A DNA stretch of 64,000 bases from Fimbriimonadaceae bacterium (GCA_019638775.1 JAHBTD010000004.1:1-64000), one strand, 5' to 3'; counted from the first letter of the stretch, positions 8,842 to 17,531 are shown. Made by a program: numbers and translations. Notes: generated by a model from the sequence alone, not told the origin.

Positions 8842-9403
8842 ATGCCTTCTCTAGGTCTCTGATCCACTGGAGGAACTTCTTGGGGTCGAACCACAAAGGC
8901 CCGTCAATCACCTGGTGCATATAGTGCTTCGGAATCGGTACTTGCTCTCCCCACTCCTGCCCCTTGGGGAAAATGAAGTAAACGTCGTAAGCAAGGGGAG
9001 CATCCCTCGGCAGTTTAATCTTGGCTCCGTAAGCCAGCGCGATGTTCTGCTTCGTATCCCAATACTGCTTCACGCGCTTGTCTTTGAAGTAGCCAAAACC
9101 CTCTTCCGCGAGGGTTGCATTGTCGGTGCCATACGACGGCGTCCAGATGACATATGCGCTGATATCATCATCCTTTAGCTGCGGGAATATTTGACTTTGC
9201 ACCTCACGGGCGCCATCGAGGCAAGGTATTCAGCTGGGGGAGAAGATGAACATCAACCGAACCTTTTCACGGTCAGCGTTGAAGTCCGCTTTCAGCTTCG
9301 CGCCGTCGATCATCCCCTTAGGAATCTGGGCAACATCTTTTGCTCCGCCGGTCTGATTCTGGGCGGTAGCAAGGACGCTGAAAAGGGCAATCGCAGCGAT
9401 CAT
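8840..9403 (-). CDS. Probable secreted thioredoxin-fold selenoprotein (UxxC)
   Basis: One frame runs from ATG 9403 to TAA 8840 with a single in-frame TGA at 9232-9230. Read as selenocysteine, the product is 187 residues: a short hydrophobic leader (about residues 1-14, LFSVLATA-Q), then a thioredoxin-like strand RLMFIFSPS, U58-I-P-C61, and a helix LDGAREVQSQIFPQL. The UxxC replaces the redox CxxC just where a thioredoxin active site should sit, directly after the first core strand. The rest (ISAYVIWTPSYG, YWDTKQNIALAYG, AYDVYFIFPKGQEW) stays well coded. A hairpin starts a few bases after the UGA. The in-frame TAA four codons before the ATG fixes the start. Alternatives: a Cys-to-stop mutation (pseudogene), or translation of only 8840-9202. 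Probably a periplasmic thiol oxidoreductase; its partner is unknown. Confidence 0.75.
9195..9226 (-). promoter_or_regulatory. Candidate bacterial SECIS hairpin after the UGA
   Basis: Starting 6 nt after the UGA, UUGC-CUC pairs with GAG-(GU bulge)-GCAA, with further CUCG/UGAG pairing and an apical loop beginning GG about 16-17 nt after the UGA. Bacterial SECIS elements sit at this distance and have G in the first loop positions. Folded by hand only. Confidence 0.45.
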
Positions 9404-9462
9404 GGGCTTACTTTAGGTTACCTTACGCTAGACGGAAGGACTTTGTTGCCGCCCAGCACGTA

Positions 9463-9495
9463 TGCAAAAGAAAACGAGGGCCCGTTGCCGGGCCC
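9463..9495 (-). terminator. Rho-independent terminator of the pilB-HDOD-pilT operon
   Basis: A 7-bp stem GGGCCCG / CGGGCCC (9478-9495, loop TTGC) lies 33 bases after the pilT stop. On the minus strand it is followed by CTCGTTTTCTTTTG. Confidence 0.7.
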
Positions 9496-9528
9496 AAGCG
9501 AGAACACACGGAAGTTTAAAGTCGGTTT

Positions 9529-11040
9529 CTAACTGGTGCCTTTGGCAAGTCGAGCAAAGCTTTCTTTGTCCACGGCTCGCATCAAACACTCTTCGTAAGT
9601 GCAGTAGCCGTTCTTAAAGAGATCAGCCAGTGAGCGGTCCATCGTCTGCATACCGTGCTGTGCATTCGTCTCAATGATCGAATACATCTGGTGTGTCTTA
9701 CCCTCACGGATGAGATTCTTAATGGCAGGCGTTCCCTGCATGATCTCCAGCGCTGCCGACCGTCCACCGCCCAGCCTTGGGATCAACTGCTGAGAGATAA
9801 CACCCTCAAGCGTGTTGCCAAGAAGAACACGAATCTGCTCCTGCTGGTCCGCCGAAAAGACGTCAACGATACGGTCAATCGTCGAAGGGGCATTTCGTGT
9901 GTGCAGCGTTCCAAAGACAAGGTGACCCGTCTCCGCAAGCGTCAACGCGGCTTCGATGGTCTCAAGGTCGCGAAGCTCACCAACGAGAATGATGTCGGGG
10001 TCCTCACGCAAAACCGCACGCAACGCGTTATGGAACGTGTAGGTATCGGCGTGAAGCTCTCTTTGGTTCACCATGCACTTCTTGTGAGAATGCAAGTACT
10101 CGATGGGGTCTTCGATGGTGAGAATGTGCGACGTCCGGGATTCGTTGATATCGTCGATCATCGAAGCGATGGTCGTGGATTTACCAGAACCCGTCGGACC
10201 CGTAACAAGAACAAGCCCAGAAACCCGCTTCGACATCTCGCGAAGAACCGGCGGTAAGCCAAGCTCCTCAAACGCCGGAATACGGGTAGGAATAGCGCGC
10301 AAAGCTGCCGCCATCGCCCCTTTCTGGAAGTAGACATTAAATCGGAAACGGCCAAGTCCCTTTACGCCATAACCAAAGTCCAGCTCGTGCGACTGCTCAA
10401 CCTTCTGGATTTGTTCGTCGCTAAGCACTTCGTAAATCATTCGCTGGCTGTCTTCTGGGTCGATAATCTGATAAGGCAACGGCTGCAGCTCACCGTCGAT
10501 TCTTGCCATCGGAGGAAGGCCCGTCGTGAAGTGGATATCACTGGCTTTGCGCTCGATAGCCGATCGCAAGATCTCGTCGATATGGACATCTTTGACGCTC
10601 TTCGCGTCGCTGGCAACCTCTGTTCCGGCCTTAACCTCGGCGTGCTCCATCCCAATATAGATGTCGCTCGTTTCCTTGAGCGGACGGGTATAGAGATCGT
10701 CGGGCAACGCCGCCGGCTTATAGTGTTTGTACTCCTCCTGAGGAGCTTCCGCAACGGGCTCCCCATCGGCGCCGTTGTTCACAACCAGTTCAAAATTCGC
10801 GGTCGGCTTGGATTTGCCTTCCATCTTATTAACGATGTCAGCAATGTCCTGTTCCGCATCAGCCATCGCATCGTTATCTGCGATAGAGAACTTAAGTCCG
10901 CCAGCCGGTGCGCTCTCCGAAGCATTAGTCGATTCTGGAGCGGTCCCGGCTTGGGCTCCATCTACCGCTTCAAGATTGGGAGTCTCCGACTCCTCATCCT
11001 TCTTAAGTACTTTGTTCCAATCAAATGCCTGTTCGCTCAT
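9529..11040 (-). CDS. pilT: Type IV pilus retraction ATPase PilT with long N-terminal extension
   Basis: Hexameric cytoplasmic ATPase that powers pilus retraction in twitching motility. From about residue 147 (VHIDEILRSAIERKASDIHF) it is a normal PilT: Walker A GPTGSGKSTT, the Asp box, Walker B-like LVGELRDLETIEAAL, the His box TGHLVFGTLHT, and the retraction-ATPase C-terminus. In place of the usual few N-terminal residues it has about 145 residues rich in acidic, Ala and Pro residues, predicted to be disordered. It is the last gene of an operon with pilB and an HDOD protein (22 bp gap) and ends in a terminator. AIRNA-like motif details of the C-terminus were not checked; PilU is an alternative. 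Confidence 0.92.
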   Translation of the reverse strand: MSEQAFDWNKVLKKDEESETPNLEAVDGAQAGTAPESTNASESAPAGGLKFSIADNDAMADAEQDIADIVNKMEGKSKPTANFELVVNNGADGEPVAEAPQEEYKHYKPAALPDDLYTRPLKETSDIYIGMEHAEVKAGTEVASDAKSVKDVHIDEILRSAIERKASDIHFTTGLPPMARIDGELQPLPYQIIDPEDSQRMIYEVLSDEQIQKVEQSHELDFGYGVKGLGRFRFNVYFQKGAMAAALRAIPTRIPAFEELGLPPVLREMSKRVSGLVLVTGPTGSGKSTTIASMIDDINESRTSHILTIEDPIEYLHSHKKCMVNQRELHADTYTFHNALRAVLREDPDIILVGELRDLETIEAALTLAETGHLVFGTLHTRNAPSTIDRIVDVFSADQQEQIRVLLGNTLEGVISQQLIPRLGGGRSAALEIMQGTPAIKNLIREGKTHQMYSIIETNAQHGMQTMDRSLADLFKNGYCTYEECLMRAVDKESFARLAKGTS

Positions 11041-11062
11041 TTTTCTGGCTCCTTTCTATCAA

Positions 11063-11929
11063 TTAAATCTGTAAGCTCGCCGCGTGCGCAATCACTCGAC
11101 TTCCCTCTTCGCTAATGCTCTCATAGCTTTCTGGACCGATGCCAAGCCGCTCAGCCGCCCACGATGGCATCCAGTGATCCGGGTCGTGCAAACCTTCAAG
11201 CGCGCGAAATGCTATCGCCGACGCAAGCGCGATGCAAGCGCCGTGCTTCGGAAAATCACTGTCCGCTGCGGTCGGCGTGTGGTAATCGATACCGGCAATC
11301 AACTCCTCAGGGAATCCCCATTTTTGAGCAGCTGCCTTTGCAATGTGAACGTGATCAACACCAAATAACTCCAACTCCGCCTCGATCTCAGTCATTCCGG
11401 CTTCGATCATCGGCTTTGTCAGTTCGTAATCCTCTTCGCCAAATCGATCCAGCAGAGTCTTGCCGATGTAATGCAGCAACCCACAGGTGTAAGCGTTGTC
11501 TGGGTTGATGCTTTTGGTCTCCTTGGCAAGCCATCGAGCACAAACCGCCGTGTCGATAGAGTGTCTCCACCAAGCGCGACGTCGGAGAGATTCCTTGTCG
11601 TTCTTGCCGACGAACATGTCGTAAATACCAACCGTCATCGCAATCTGCCGAACGGTTTTGAAGCCAAGAAACATGATGGCTTCCTTCACCGAGGTGACCT
11701 TTTTCGGCAGGCCGTAGTAAGCGGAGTTTGCGGCGGTCAACAGCTTGGTGCTGAATCCGGGGTCAACGACAATCGCACGCTCAATCTCCGAAGCCGCCGT
11801 ATCGGTCGAAGCCGATAGCTCGACGACCTTGTAGACGACCTGCGGAAGGACGGCAAGTTCGTTCACCTTGTCGAGTATCGTCTGGGTGCTGTCGTTATCT
11901 TCGTTATACGAAATCGGGGCCGCTGACAT
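11063..11929 (-). CDS. HDOD domain protein
   Basis: HDOD domains are HD-superfamily relatives common in signalling proteins, usually without the full catalytic HD set. The 288-residue product has the HDOD start TILDKVNELAVLPQVVYKVVEL, the AIVVDPGFSTKLLTAANSAYYG core, the LGFKTVRQIA segment, and residual HD-type histidines (WWRHSIDTA, GLLHYIGK, IDYHTP). The chosen ATG 11929 has GAGGA about 10 bases upstream; an alternative GTG at 11986 lacks any ribosome site. It lies between pilB (63 bp) and pilT (22 bp), so it probably regulates pilus function, perhaps in c-di-GMP signalling. That role is inference. Confidence 0.88.
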   Translation of the reverse strand: MSAAPISYNEDNDSTQTILDKVNELAVLPQVVYKVVELSASTDTAASEIERAIVVDPGFSTKLLTAANSAYYGLPKKVTSVKEAIMFLGFKTVRQIAMTVGIYDMFVGKNDKESLRRRAWWRHSIDTAVCARWLAKETKSINPDNAYTCGLLHYIGKTLLDRFGEEDYELTKPMIEAGMTEIEAELELFGVDHVHIAKAAAQKWGFPEELIAGIDYHTPTAADSDFPKHGACIALASAIAFRALEGLHDPDHWMPSWAAERLGIGPESYESISEEGSRVIAHAASLQI

Positions 11930-11992
11930 CGTTTGTGATTCCTCGTTTGTACTCAAAAAATTATCGGAAGGTTGTGGTAAATACACTACGCT

Positions 11993-13711
11993 TTAAGCGT
12001 AAATCACCCTCAAAACCTCATCAACGCTCGTGATTCCCATGAGAATCTTTTGCACAGAATCGTCCTGCAGCATCTTCATGCCGTTCTTCATGGCAAGCTG
12101 CCGCAAAACGTGAGCCGGCGACTTTTCAAGGATCTTGTCCTTGATGTCATCGGTCATAACCATCAACTCGTGAACTCCGGTTCGGCCCTTATAGCCAGTG
12201 CCTTTGCAGTGCTCGCACCCCGTTCCTCGGAAGAGCGTAATCTCGCCGCCCGTCTCGGCTCCAAGGTCATCCGGGACTGGGAAGCCGAATCGTACAAGGC
12301 TCTCGCGAGTGCCTGTGTAAGCCTCTTTACAGTGCGCACAGTTCTGCCGAACAAGCCGCTGGGCCAGAACGCCGATGATGGATGAGGAGATCAAGAACGG
12401 CTCAACCTCCATGTCAATCAGTCGAGTCGGGGCCGATGAAGCGTCGTTCGTGTGCAGCGTGCTCAAAACCAAGTGTCCGGTAAGCGCCGCTTCCATCGCG
12501 ATGGTCGCCGTTTCGGTATCGCGCATTTCACCGACCATGATGATGTCGGGGTCTTGACGAAGCATCGCTTTCAGACCAGCGGCGAAAGTCATTCCCGCTC
12601 GGTTGTTCACGCTGCACTGGTTGATTCCCGACAGTTCGTATTCGACCGGGTCTTCGATGGTGATGATGTTTGAAGAACCGTCGTTGACCTTGTTCAGAAT
12701 CGAGTAAAGCGTGGTCGATTTACCCGAACCCGTGGGTCCTGTGACGAGGATAATCCCATAGGTCTTGGAGCACATATCCTCGATGATTCGAAGGTTGTTA
12801 GGAAGGAAACCGAGCTTGTTCAGGCCGACCGTAATTCCGCCCTTATCAAGCACACGCATAACGATCTTTTCGCCATAGACAACAGGAAGGGTCGACACAC
12901 GCAGGTCGTAATCCTTGCTGTTCATGTTGATGCTGATGCGGTTATCCTGCGGGACTCGCTTCTCTGCGATGTCCATGTTCGCCATGATCTTAAAGCGCGA
13001 GGTCAACGGTGCAAGGACTTTGCGCGGAACGCGCATTCCATCAATCATCACGCCGTCGATTCGGTACCGGACGCGCACACCGTCCTTCATCGGCTCGATG
13101 TGGATGTCACTGGCTTTGTCCTGAATAGCCTGGCTGACAATGAGATTTGCAAGACGAATGACGGGGGCGTCTTCGCCCATCTCGCGCAATTCGGCTTCGC
13201 TGAGGTCCTCGTCGCCAGACTCAGTGACCTCAATATCTCCGTCAAAATCTCGCATCACGCCAGCGAGAGCATCATTGACATTGACATCGATCTTATAAAG
13301 GTTGGATAGGGCGTTGTTGAGATCATCCTCGCCAGCGATAACCGGCTCGATCTCCATCCTCGTGATCAGCCGAAGCTCGTCGATCACGAAGACATCGAGC
13401 GGGTTCGCCATGGCGACGACCAAGGTCGTGTCCTTGATCTCGATGGGGACCGATTTAAATCGCTTGGCGCTCTGGGGAGAGATGAGCTGGATGACCTCGT
13501 GAGGTGGCTGACGCTCACCAATCTCGACGTAAGGGATGCCCCAGACCTTTCCAAGAAGCCGAACACGGTCGCGCTCCTGAATGAAACCCATGTTGACGAG
13601 GACGCGTGCAATAGGTTCCATCCCGCCGAGCTCTTTCTGCTTCTCTGATGCAAGATGAAGCTGCTCTTCGGAGATTAATCCCTCATTTACAAATACGTCG
13701 CCACTCAGCAT
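11993..13711 (-). CDS. pilB: Type IV pilus assembly ATPase PilB (GspE family)
   Basis: Cytoplasmic hexameric ATPase that drives pilin polymerisation. Domains in order: N-terminal MshEN/T2SSE_N (residues 1-150, FVNEGLISEEQL, GIPYVEIGERQPP), N2 domain (VIRLANLIVSQAIQDKASDIH), Walker A GPTGSGKSTTLYS near residue 330, Walker B MVGEMRDTETATIAMEAA, and a tetracysteine zinc site C-A-H-C ... C-E-H-C followed by GYKGRTGVHELM. The 572 residues are normal. It is the first gene of the operon pilB-HDOD-pilT. The core pilus genes pilC, pilM-Q and pilin are not in the window. Confidence 0.95.
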   Translation of the reverse strand: MLSGDVFVNEGLISEEQLHLASEKQKELGGMEPIARVLVNMGFIQERDRVRLLGKVWGIPYVEIGERQPPHEVIQLISPQSAKRFKSVPIEIKDTTLVVAMANPLDVFVIDELRLITRMEIEPVIAGEDDLNNALSNLYKIDVNVNDALAGVMRDFDGDIEVTESGDEDLSEAELREMGEDAPVIRLANLIVSQAIQDKASDIHIEPMKDGVRVRYRIDGVMIDGMRVPRKVLAPLTSRFKIMANMDIAEKRVPQDNRISINMNSKDYDLRVSTLPVVYGEKIVMRVLDKGGITVGLNKLGFLPNNLRIIEDMCSKTYGIILVTGPTGSGKSTTLYSILNKVNDGSSNIITIEDPVEYELSGINQCSVNNRAGMTFAAGLKAMLRQDPDIIMVGEMRDTETATIAMEAALTGHLVLSTLHTNDASSAPTRLIDMEVEPFLISSSIIGVLAQRLVRQNCAHCKEAYTGTRESLVRFGFPVPDDLGAETGGEITLFRGTGCEHCKGTGYKGRTGVHELMVMTDDIKDKILEKSPAHVLRQLAMKNGMKMLQDDSVQKILMGITSVDEVLRVIYA

Positions 13712-13984
13712 GAACCCTCAACCACCATTGCCTAACGCGTGTCAGGCCGCCAATCAAGACATTCCATCACCCCATACAATGCGGGCTGGTAACAATGGCA
13801 GGGCTGGGGCAATGCCGTCATAAATACCTGCCGGTACATCTTCCTGATGAAATGATCGGCAACTTTGAGGCGGCTCCTTGGGCACTATTCTTGCCAAGTT
13901 AGCGTTGAGACTGACTGGTAAGCCCTGCGACGGGCAGGCCAAAATCGGCTAAAATCAATCTAACAGCTTTCCTTGGAGAACCCA

Positions 13985-14575
13985 TTGACCCGTAGAGCAA
14001 TCCTATCCACAATCGCGAGCACATTGGCTATCGGAACGACGATCGGCCTCATGGCCCAATCTGGGCAAGCCCCTTCGCCTGAGGTCGGGGCAAAGAAGGG
14101 GATGCTCTCGACCCTTGATCCAAGCGAAATCGATACGATGTATCTGCAAACGAAACTTGGAAGCTTCCGTCTGATCAACGGAGCAGGCAGGGTCGAAATC
14201 AAGTTCACGGGCACCGTTCTCATCAGCCAGCTAAACGGTGTGCGCACCGTATCAGGGAACGTTCAGAAAGAGTTTCCAAGAAACGCCGAAGAAGCAAAGT
14301 CAGGCCGCGAACTCTGGTTTGGTACCGGCACGATTGTTGTGGACGGAGGCTTCCGCGCCATCCAATGGTTTGGACGAGACATGTCTACGACATGGCAAGG
14401 CCATGGCCTCGCAAGGCTTTACGGCGAATTCGACAACGATCTCAATACGGGAAGCTACCACTTCGCTACGGAACCGACGGTCCAATACTGGAGCCCGTAT
14501 GGCACCAGCGTCAACTTGCCACCGCCCCACGCGGCTGGATCACAAAAGCCGACGATCACCAAAAGCGGCGGCTAA
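13985..14575 (+). CDS. Secreted hypothetical protein
   Basis: A 196-residue protein with a signal peptide TRRAILSTIASTLAIGTTIG ending near AQSGQA. The twin arginine is not followed by a full Tat consensus, so Sec export is equally likely. The mature part (LGSFRLINGAGRVEIKFTGTVLISQLNGV, FGTGTIVVDGGFRAIQWFG) looks all-beta with alternating hydrophobics and many Gly, like OstA or lipocalin-like folds, but I recognise no family. TTG 13985 was chosen over TTG 13973 because GGAGA lies 7 bases upstream. The next gene starts 15 bp after its stop. Confidence 0.7.
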   Translation: MTRRAILSTIASTLAIGTTIGLMAQSGQAPSPEVGAKKGMLSTLDPSEIDTMYLQTKLGSFRLINGAGRVEIKFTGTVLISQLNGVRTVSGNVQKEFPRNAEEAKSGRELWFGTGTIVVDGGFRAIQWFGRDMSTTWQGHGLARLYGEFDNDLNTGSYHFATEPTVQYWSPYGTSVNLPPPHAAGSQKPTITKSGG

Positions 14576-14590
14576 GCAAGGTGTCATAGT

Positions 14591-15361
14591 TTGCTCCGTA
14601 ACACCTTTCTGCACATCCCCGGAGTCGGACGAACAACCGAACGGGCGTTGTGGGAGAAAGGGTTCTCATCTTGGGACATCCTCCTCGAACGCCTTCAAGA
14701 GGCTCCTCTCGGCACCGCAGATGTAGAGGACACGCGCACGACACTTGAGGCCTCCACTCTCGCGCTTAACGAGATGCGCCATCAGTTTTTTGCTCCCGTC
14801 CTGGGTATCGGTGAAGCTTGGAGGGCTTGGCCCGAGTTTCGTAAAAGTTGCGTCTACCTCGATATCGAAACTGATGGCGGGCAGAGCGGCGAGTCCATCA
14901 CGATGGTGGGGCTCTACGACGGCGAATCGTTCCGGGCGCTTACCAAGGGCGAAGACCTTGCCGAATTCCCCGATATCATCTCGCACTACTCCATGATCGT
15001 TACCTTCTTCGGGTCTGGTTTCGACATCCCAATGCTTCAGAAGAAGTTCCGCAACGTCCCGTTCGATCACATCCACCTCGACCTGTGTCCGACCCTTAAG
15101 AAGCTCGGATATCGTGGCGGGTTGAAGAACATTGAGAAGCAGCTAGGCATCGCCCGAGTTGAGGACGCGCAGGGCCTTACCGGACTCGACGCCGTCCGGC
15201 TCTGGCGAGAATACATCCGAGGCAACGAGTCCTCTTTAGAGACGCTGATCGCCTACAACCGGGAAGACGTCGTCAATCTGGAGCGTCTCGCCGAGTTCAC
15301 CTATCGCAAGCTGAAGGCAAACACTTTCGACAACGTCGCCGCCACCCTGCCGTTGTTGTAG
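14591..15361 (+). CDS. HhH plus RNase H-like exonuclease domain protein (YprB type)
   Basis: The N-terminal FLHIPGVGRTTERALWEKG (residues 6-24) is a helix-hairpin-helix that binds DNA backbone. The second domain (about 87-245) is a DEDD-type RNase_H_2 exonuclease as in YprB: motif I VYLDIETDG (D and E), motif II FGSGFDIPML, and motif III YNREDVVNLERL. Likely a 3'-5' nuclease working in DNA repair, though the substrate of this family is poorly defined. The start is TTG at 14591, with AAGG about 10 bases upstream. The last 61 bases overlap the end of the convergent 5'-nucleotidase gene. Confidence 0.82.
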   Translation: MLRNTFLHIPGVGRTTERALWEKGFSSWDILLERLQEAPLGTADVEDTRTTLEASTLALNEMRHQFFAPVLGIGEAWRAWPEFRKSCVYLDIETDGGQSGESITMVGLYDGESFRALTKGEDLAEFPDIISHYSMIVTFFGSGFDIPMLQKKFRNVPFDHIHLDLCPTLKKLGYRGGLKNIEKQLGIARVEDAQGLTGLDAVRLWREYIRGNESSLETLIAYNREDVVNLERLAEFTYRKLKANTFDNVAATLPLL

Positions 15362-16950
15362 TCTGCAAACGGCGGACGGATAATCTGCACACGGCGATCC
15401 ATGATCGGTTTGATCGGAGAGTTGGCCTTGATATAAGCCATAAAGACGTCAATGTCCATCTCCCCAGTGTCCACGCGTGAGCCTTTGGCGTCCTTAAAAA
15501 CCGTCAAGCCGTCGCCCCCTTGCGCCGTGAACGCGTTCAATCCAATACGGTACTTCCGATTTTGATCTAGGGCTTGCCCTGCGATCATGACATTGGAGAT
15601 ACGTTGTCCAGGCGCCTTTGTCGAGTCAATCGTATAGCTTGACCCCCGAGAGGGAAAGAGCACTCCCCCCGACTTTTCGGGAAGCCCCGCCGCACACTGC
15701 TCGAGCGCAGCGAGGAGTTCTGTACCCGTCAACTCTAAGGTCACCATCGAATTGCCGAAGGGCTGCACACCCACCGCCGCGCCATAGGTAATCGGCCCCG
15801 ATTCAAGCCCAGCTCGAACACCGCCAGCGTTCGCAAAGGTCACGACAACGCCAAGCTTCTCAAGCCGTGCCAGCATCGCGTCAGCCACCAGTCGCCCCAT
15901 CGGATGATCGCCCGAAGCCTCGTTATCGCTTCGTCCAATAACGCTTGAAGCCTCGCCGATCACCTCGTTCATCTTCGCCGCCAGCGGCTTCTGAAAGGCA
16001 GCAACGATGCTCCTCATCGTGGGGTCTTCGGGAACAGATTCATCCACCACAATCGGACGATCCGCCATATAGGTCTCAATCTTTCCCGACCGATCAAAGC
16101 GTACGCGCAGTCGCCCAAGCACCTTGCCCCAATCCCAACCCTGCACGACAAGCACCTTCTGACCTTCGGCTCCCTTGACCTCCATCGGATAAGCCGCCAC
16201 CGGCTCGGGAAAGCCATCGAGCTTTGGAGTGCCAAGAGGTGTATGCGAATGTCCACCGACCACCACATCGACTCCCTTGATCTGCGCCGCAAGCCGAAGA
16301 TCAGCTTCATATCCCACATGCGTCAGTAGGATGATCTTGTTGATCCCAGCTTGGGTAAGACCATCGACCGCTCGCTGAACCGAAGTATTCAGATCAAGCA
16401 TGCGAACATCCTCTCCCGGGCTTGAAATCTCGTGCAAATCTGCCGTTACCGCGCCTACGATCCCAACCTTCGCTCCCCCAACATCAATCACGGTCGATGG
16501 TCGGATGAGACCATCCAGCGCGCGGCTGTTCGATACGTCGATGTTCGCCGCCAAGAGCGGAAAGCTTGCTTGCTTTGCAAACGTCGCGAGTGGCGCAGGG
16601 CCCTTGTCGAATTCGTGATTCCCAACCACCATCGCCTGAAACCCTACATAATTCATAAACGCAAGGTCGGCGAGTCCTTCATAAACGTTGAAGTACATCG
16701 TCCCCTGGAAGGTATCGCCCGCGTTCAGCAAAATCGGATTCGGGTCCGACTTCTTGTATCTCTGAATGAGCGTCGCAAGCCTGGCATAGCCGCCATAACT
16801 CTTCCCTGCAATCTTAGTCCCCTCCACCCGCGCGTGCATGTCATTGGTGTGCAAGATGGTGATAGTGATCGGCTGTTGGGCCACCGCAACGGAGCAGACC
16901 CCCAAGGCGAGGCAAGGAGCGAGCATCCGAAAGAGCAGAGTACGGGCCAT
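15301..16950 (-). CDS. Secreted 5'-nucleotidase / metallophosphatase (UshA family)
   Basis: Periplasmic or surface phosphatase releasing phosphate from nucleotides or related esters. The signal peptide (ARTLLFRMLAPCLALGVCSV) is cleaved near AVA-QQ. The metallophosphatase domain shows ILHTNDMHARVEG, LNAGDTFQGT, VGNHEFDKG, and GGHSHTPLG. The C-terminal substrate domain has FANAGGVRAGLESGPITYG and VQPFGNSMVTLELTG. ATG 16950 is used; 19 further upstream residues do not look like a signal peptide. The 3' end overlaps the convergent exonuclease by 61 bp. The substrate may be a nucleotide, UDP-sugar or cyclic nucleotide; the sequence does not decide. Confidence 0.9.
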   Translation of the reverse strand: MARTLLFRMLAPCLALGVCSVAVAQQPITITILHTNDMHARVEGTKIAGKSYGGYARLATLIQRYKKSDPNPILLNAGDTFQGTMYFNVYEGLADLAFMNYVGFQAMVVGNHEFDKGPAPLATFAKQASFPLLAANIDVSNSRALDGLIRPSTVIDVGGAKVGIVGAVTADLHEISSPGEDVRMLDLNTSVQRAVDGLTQAGINKIILLTHVGYEADLRLAAQIKGVDVVVGGHSHTPLGTPKLDGFPEPVAAYPMEVKGAEGQKVLVVQGWDWGKVLGRLRVRFDRSGKIETYMADRPIVVDESVPEDPTMRSIVAAFQKPLAAKMNEVIGEASSVIGRSDNEASGDHPMGRLVADAMLARLEKLGVVVTFANAGGVRAGLESGPITYGAAVGVQPFGNSMVTLELTGTELLAALEQCAAGLPEKSGGVLFPSRGSSYTIDSTKAPGQRISNVMIAGQALDQNRKYRIGLNAFTAQGGDGLTVFKDAKGSRVDTGEMDIDVFMAYIKANSPIKPIMDRRVQIIRPPFADYNNGRVAATLSKVFAFSLR

Positions 16951-17060
16951 TTCAAAGATATACCTTGTGCCAATCGTCCCAGTGGTGTTGGGTCTTTGCA
17001 GCTTCACAGGGTCTTAACGACTGGTCACCTCTCTGTGGGTCTGTGATAATCAAAAAAGCC

Positions 17061-17531
17061 ATGGATCCGCTGATACAAGAAATCAAGGACCTTTCGATCA
17101 TCGTCGCCGGGGCCGTCGCGCTCATCACGCTGATCCGTGGTGTTCGTGAATACGCCCACCAGGGTCGTGAACGCCGAGCTGTCCAGTTCGTAAACATGCG
17201 CCGACGCTTTCTTGAAACCGTCGAATACCAACAAATCCTCGAACTGCTCCGCACCGATGACCCAAGGCTCACCCAAATCCCTCACCAGCAACGCCGAAAC
17301 TTTATCGGTTTCCTCGAAGAGATCGCGCTGATGATGAACTCCCAACTGATCCGGCCCGAGATCGCCCACTACATGTTTGGATACTACGTTCGGATGGCAA
17401 ACCACTCAGAGTATTTGTGGCACGAGCTCGAACGACCCAGCATCTACTGGGAAGTCTTCCGAACCTTCGCCGGAAGTATGGAAGCCGAATCGCAGAAGTT
17501 TCCGAGCGTCAAAGTTCCGCTGCGGCTCTAG
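17061..17531 (+). CDS. Hypothetical protein with N-terminal membrane anchor
   Basis: A 156-residue protein with one hydrophobic helix (residues 9-25, SIIVAGAVALITLIRGV) followed by a charged helical domain (REYAHQGRERRAVQFVNMRRRFLE, then NFIGFLEEIALMMNSQLIRPE). It resembles small membrane-anchored proteins of the DUF4760 kind, which is a weak resemblance. The ATG at 17061 has no obvious Shine-Dalgarno; GTG 17043 would add six residues. It is divergent from the 5'-nucleotidase gene. Confidence 0.6.
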   Translation: MDPLIQEIKDLSIIVAGAVALITLIRGVREYAHQGRERRAVQFVNMRRRFLETVEYQQILELLRTDDPRLTQIPHQQRRNFIGFLEEIALMMNSQLIRPEIAHYMFGYYVRMANHSEYLWHELERPSIYWEVFRTFAGSMEAESQKFPSVKVPLRL

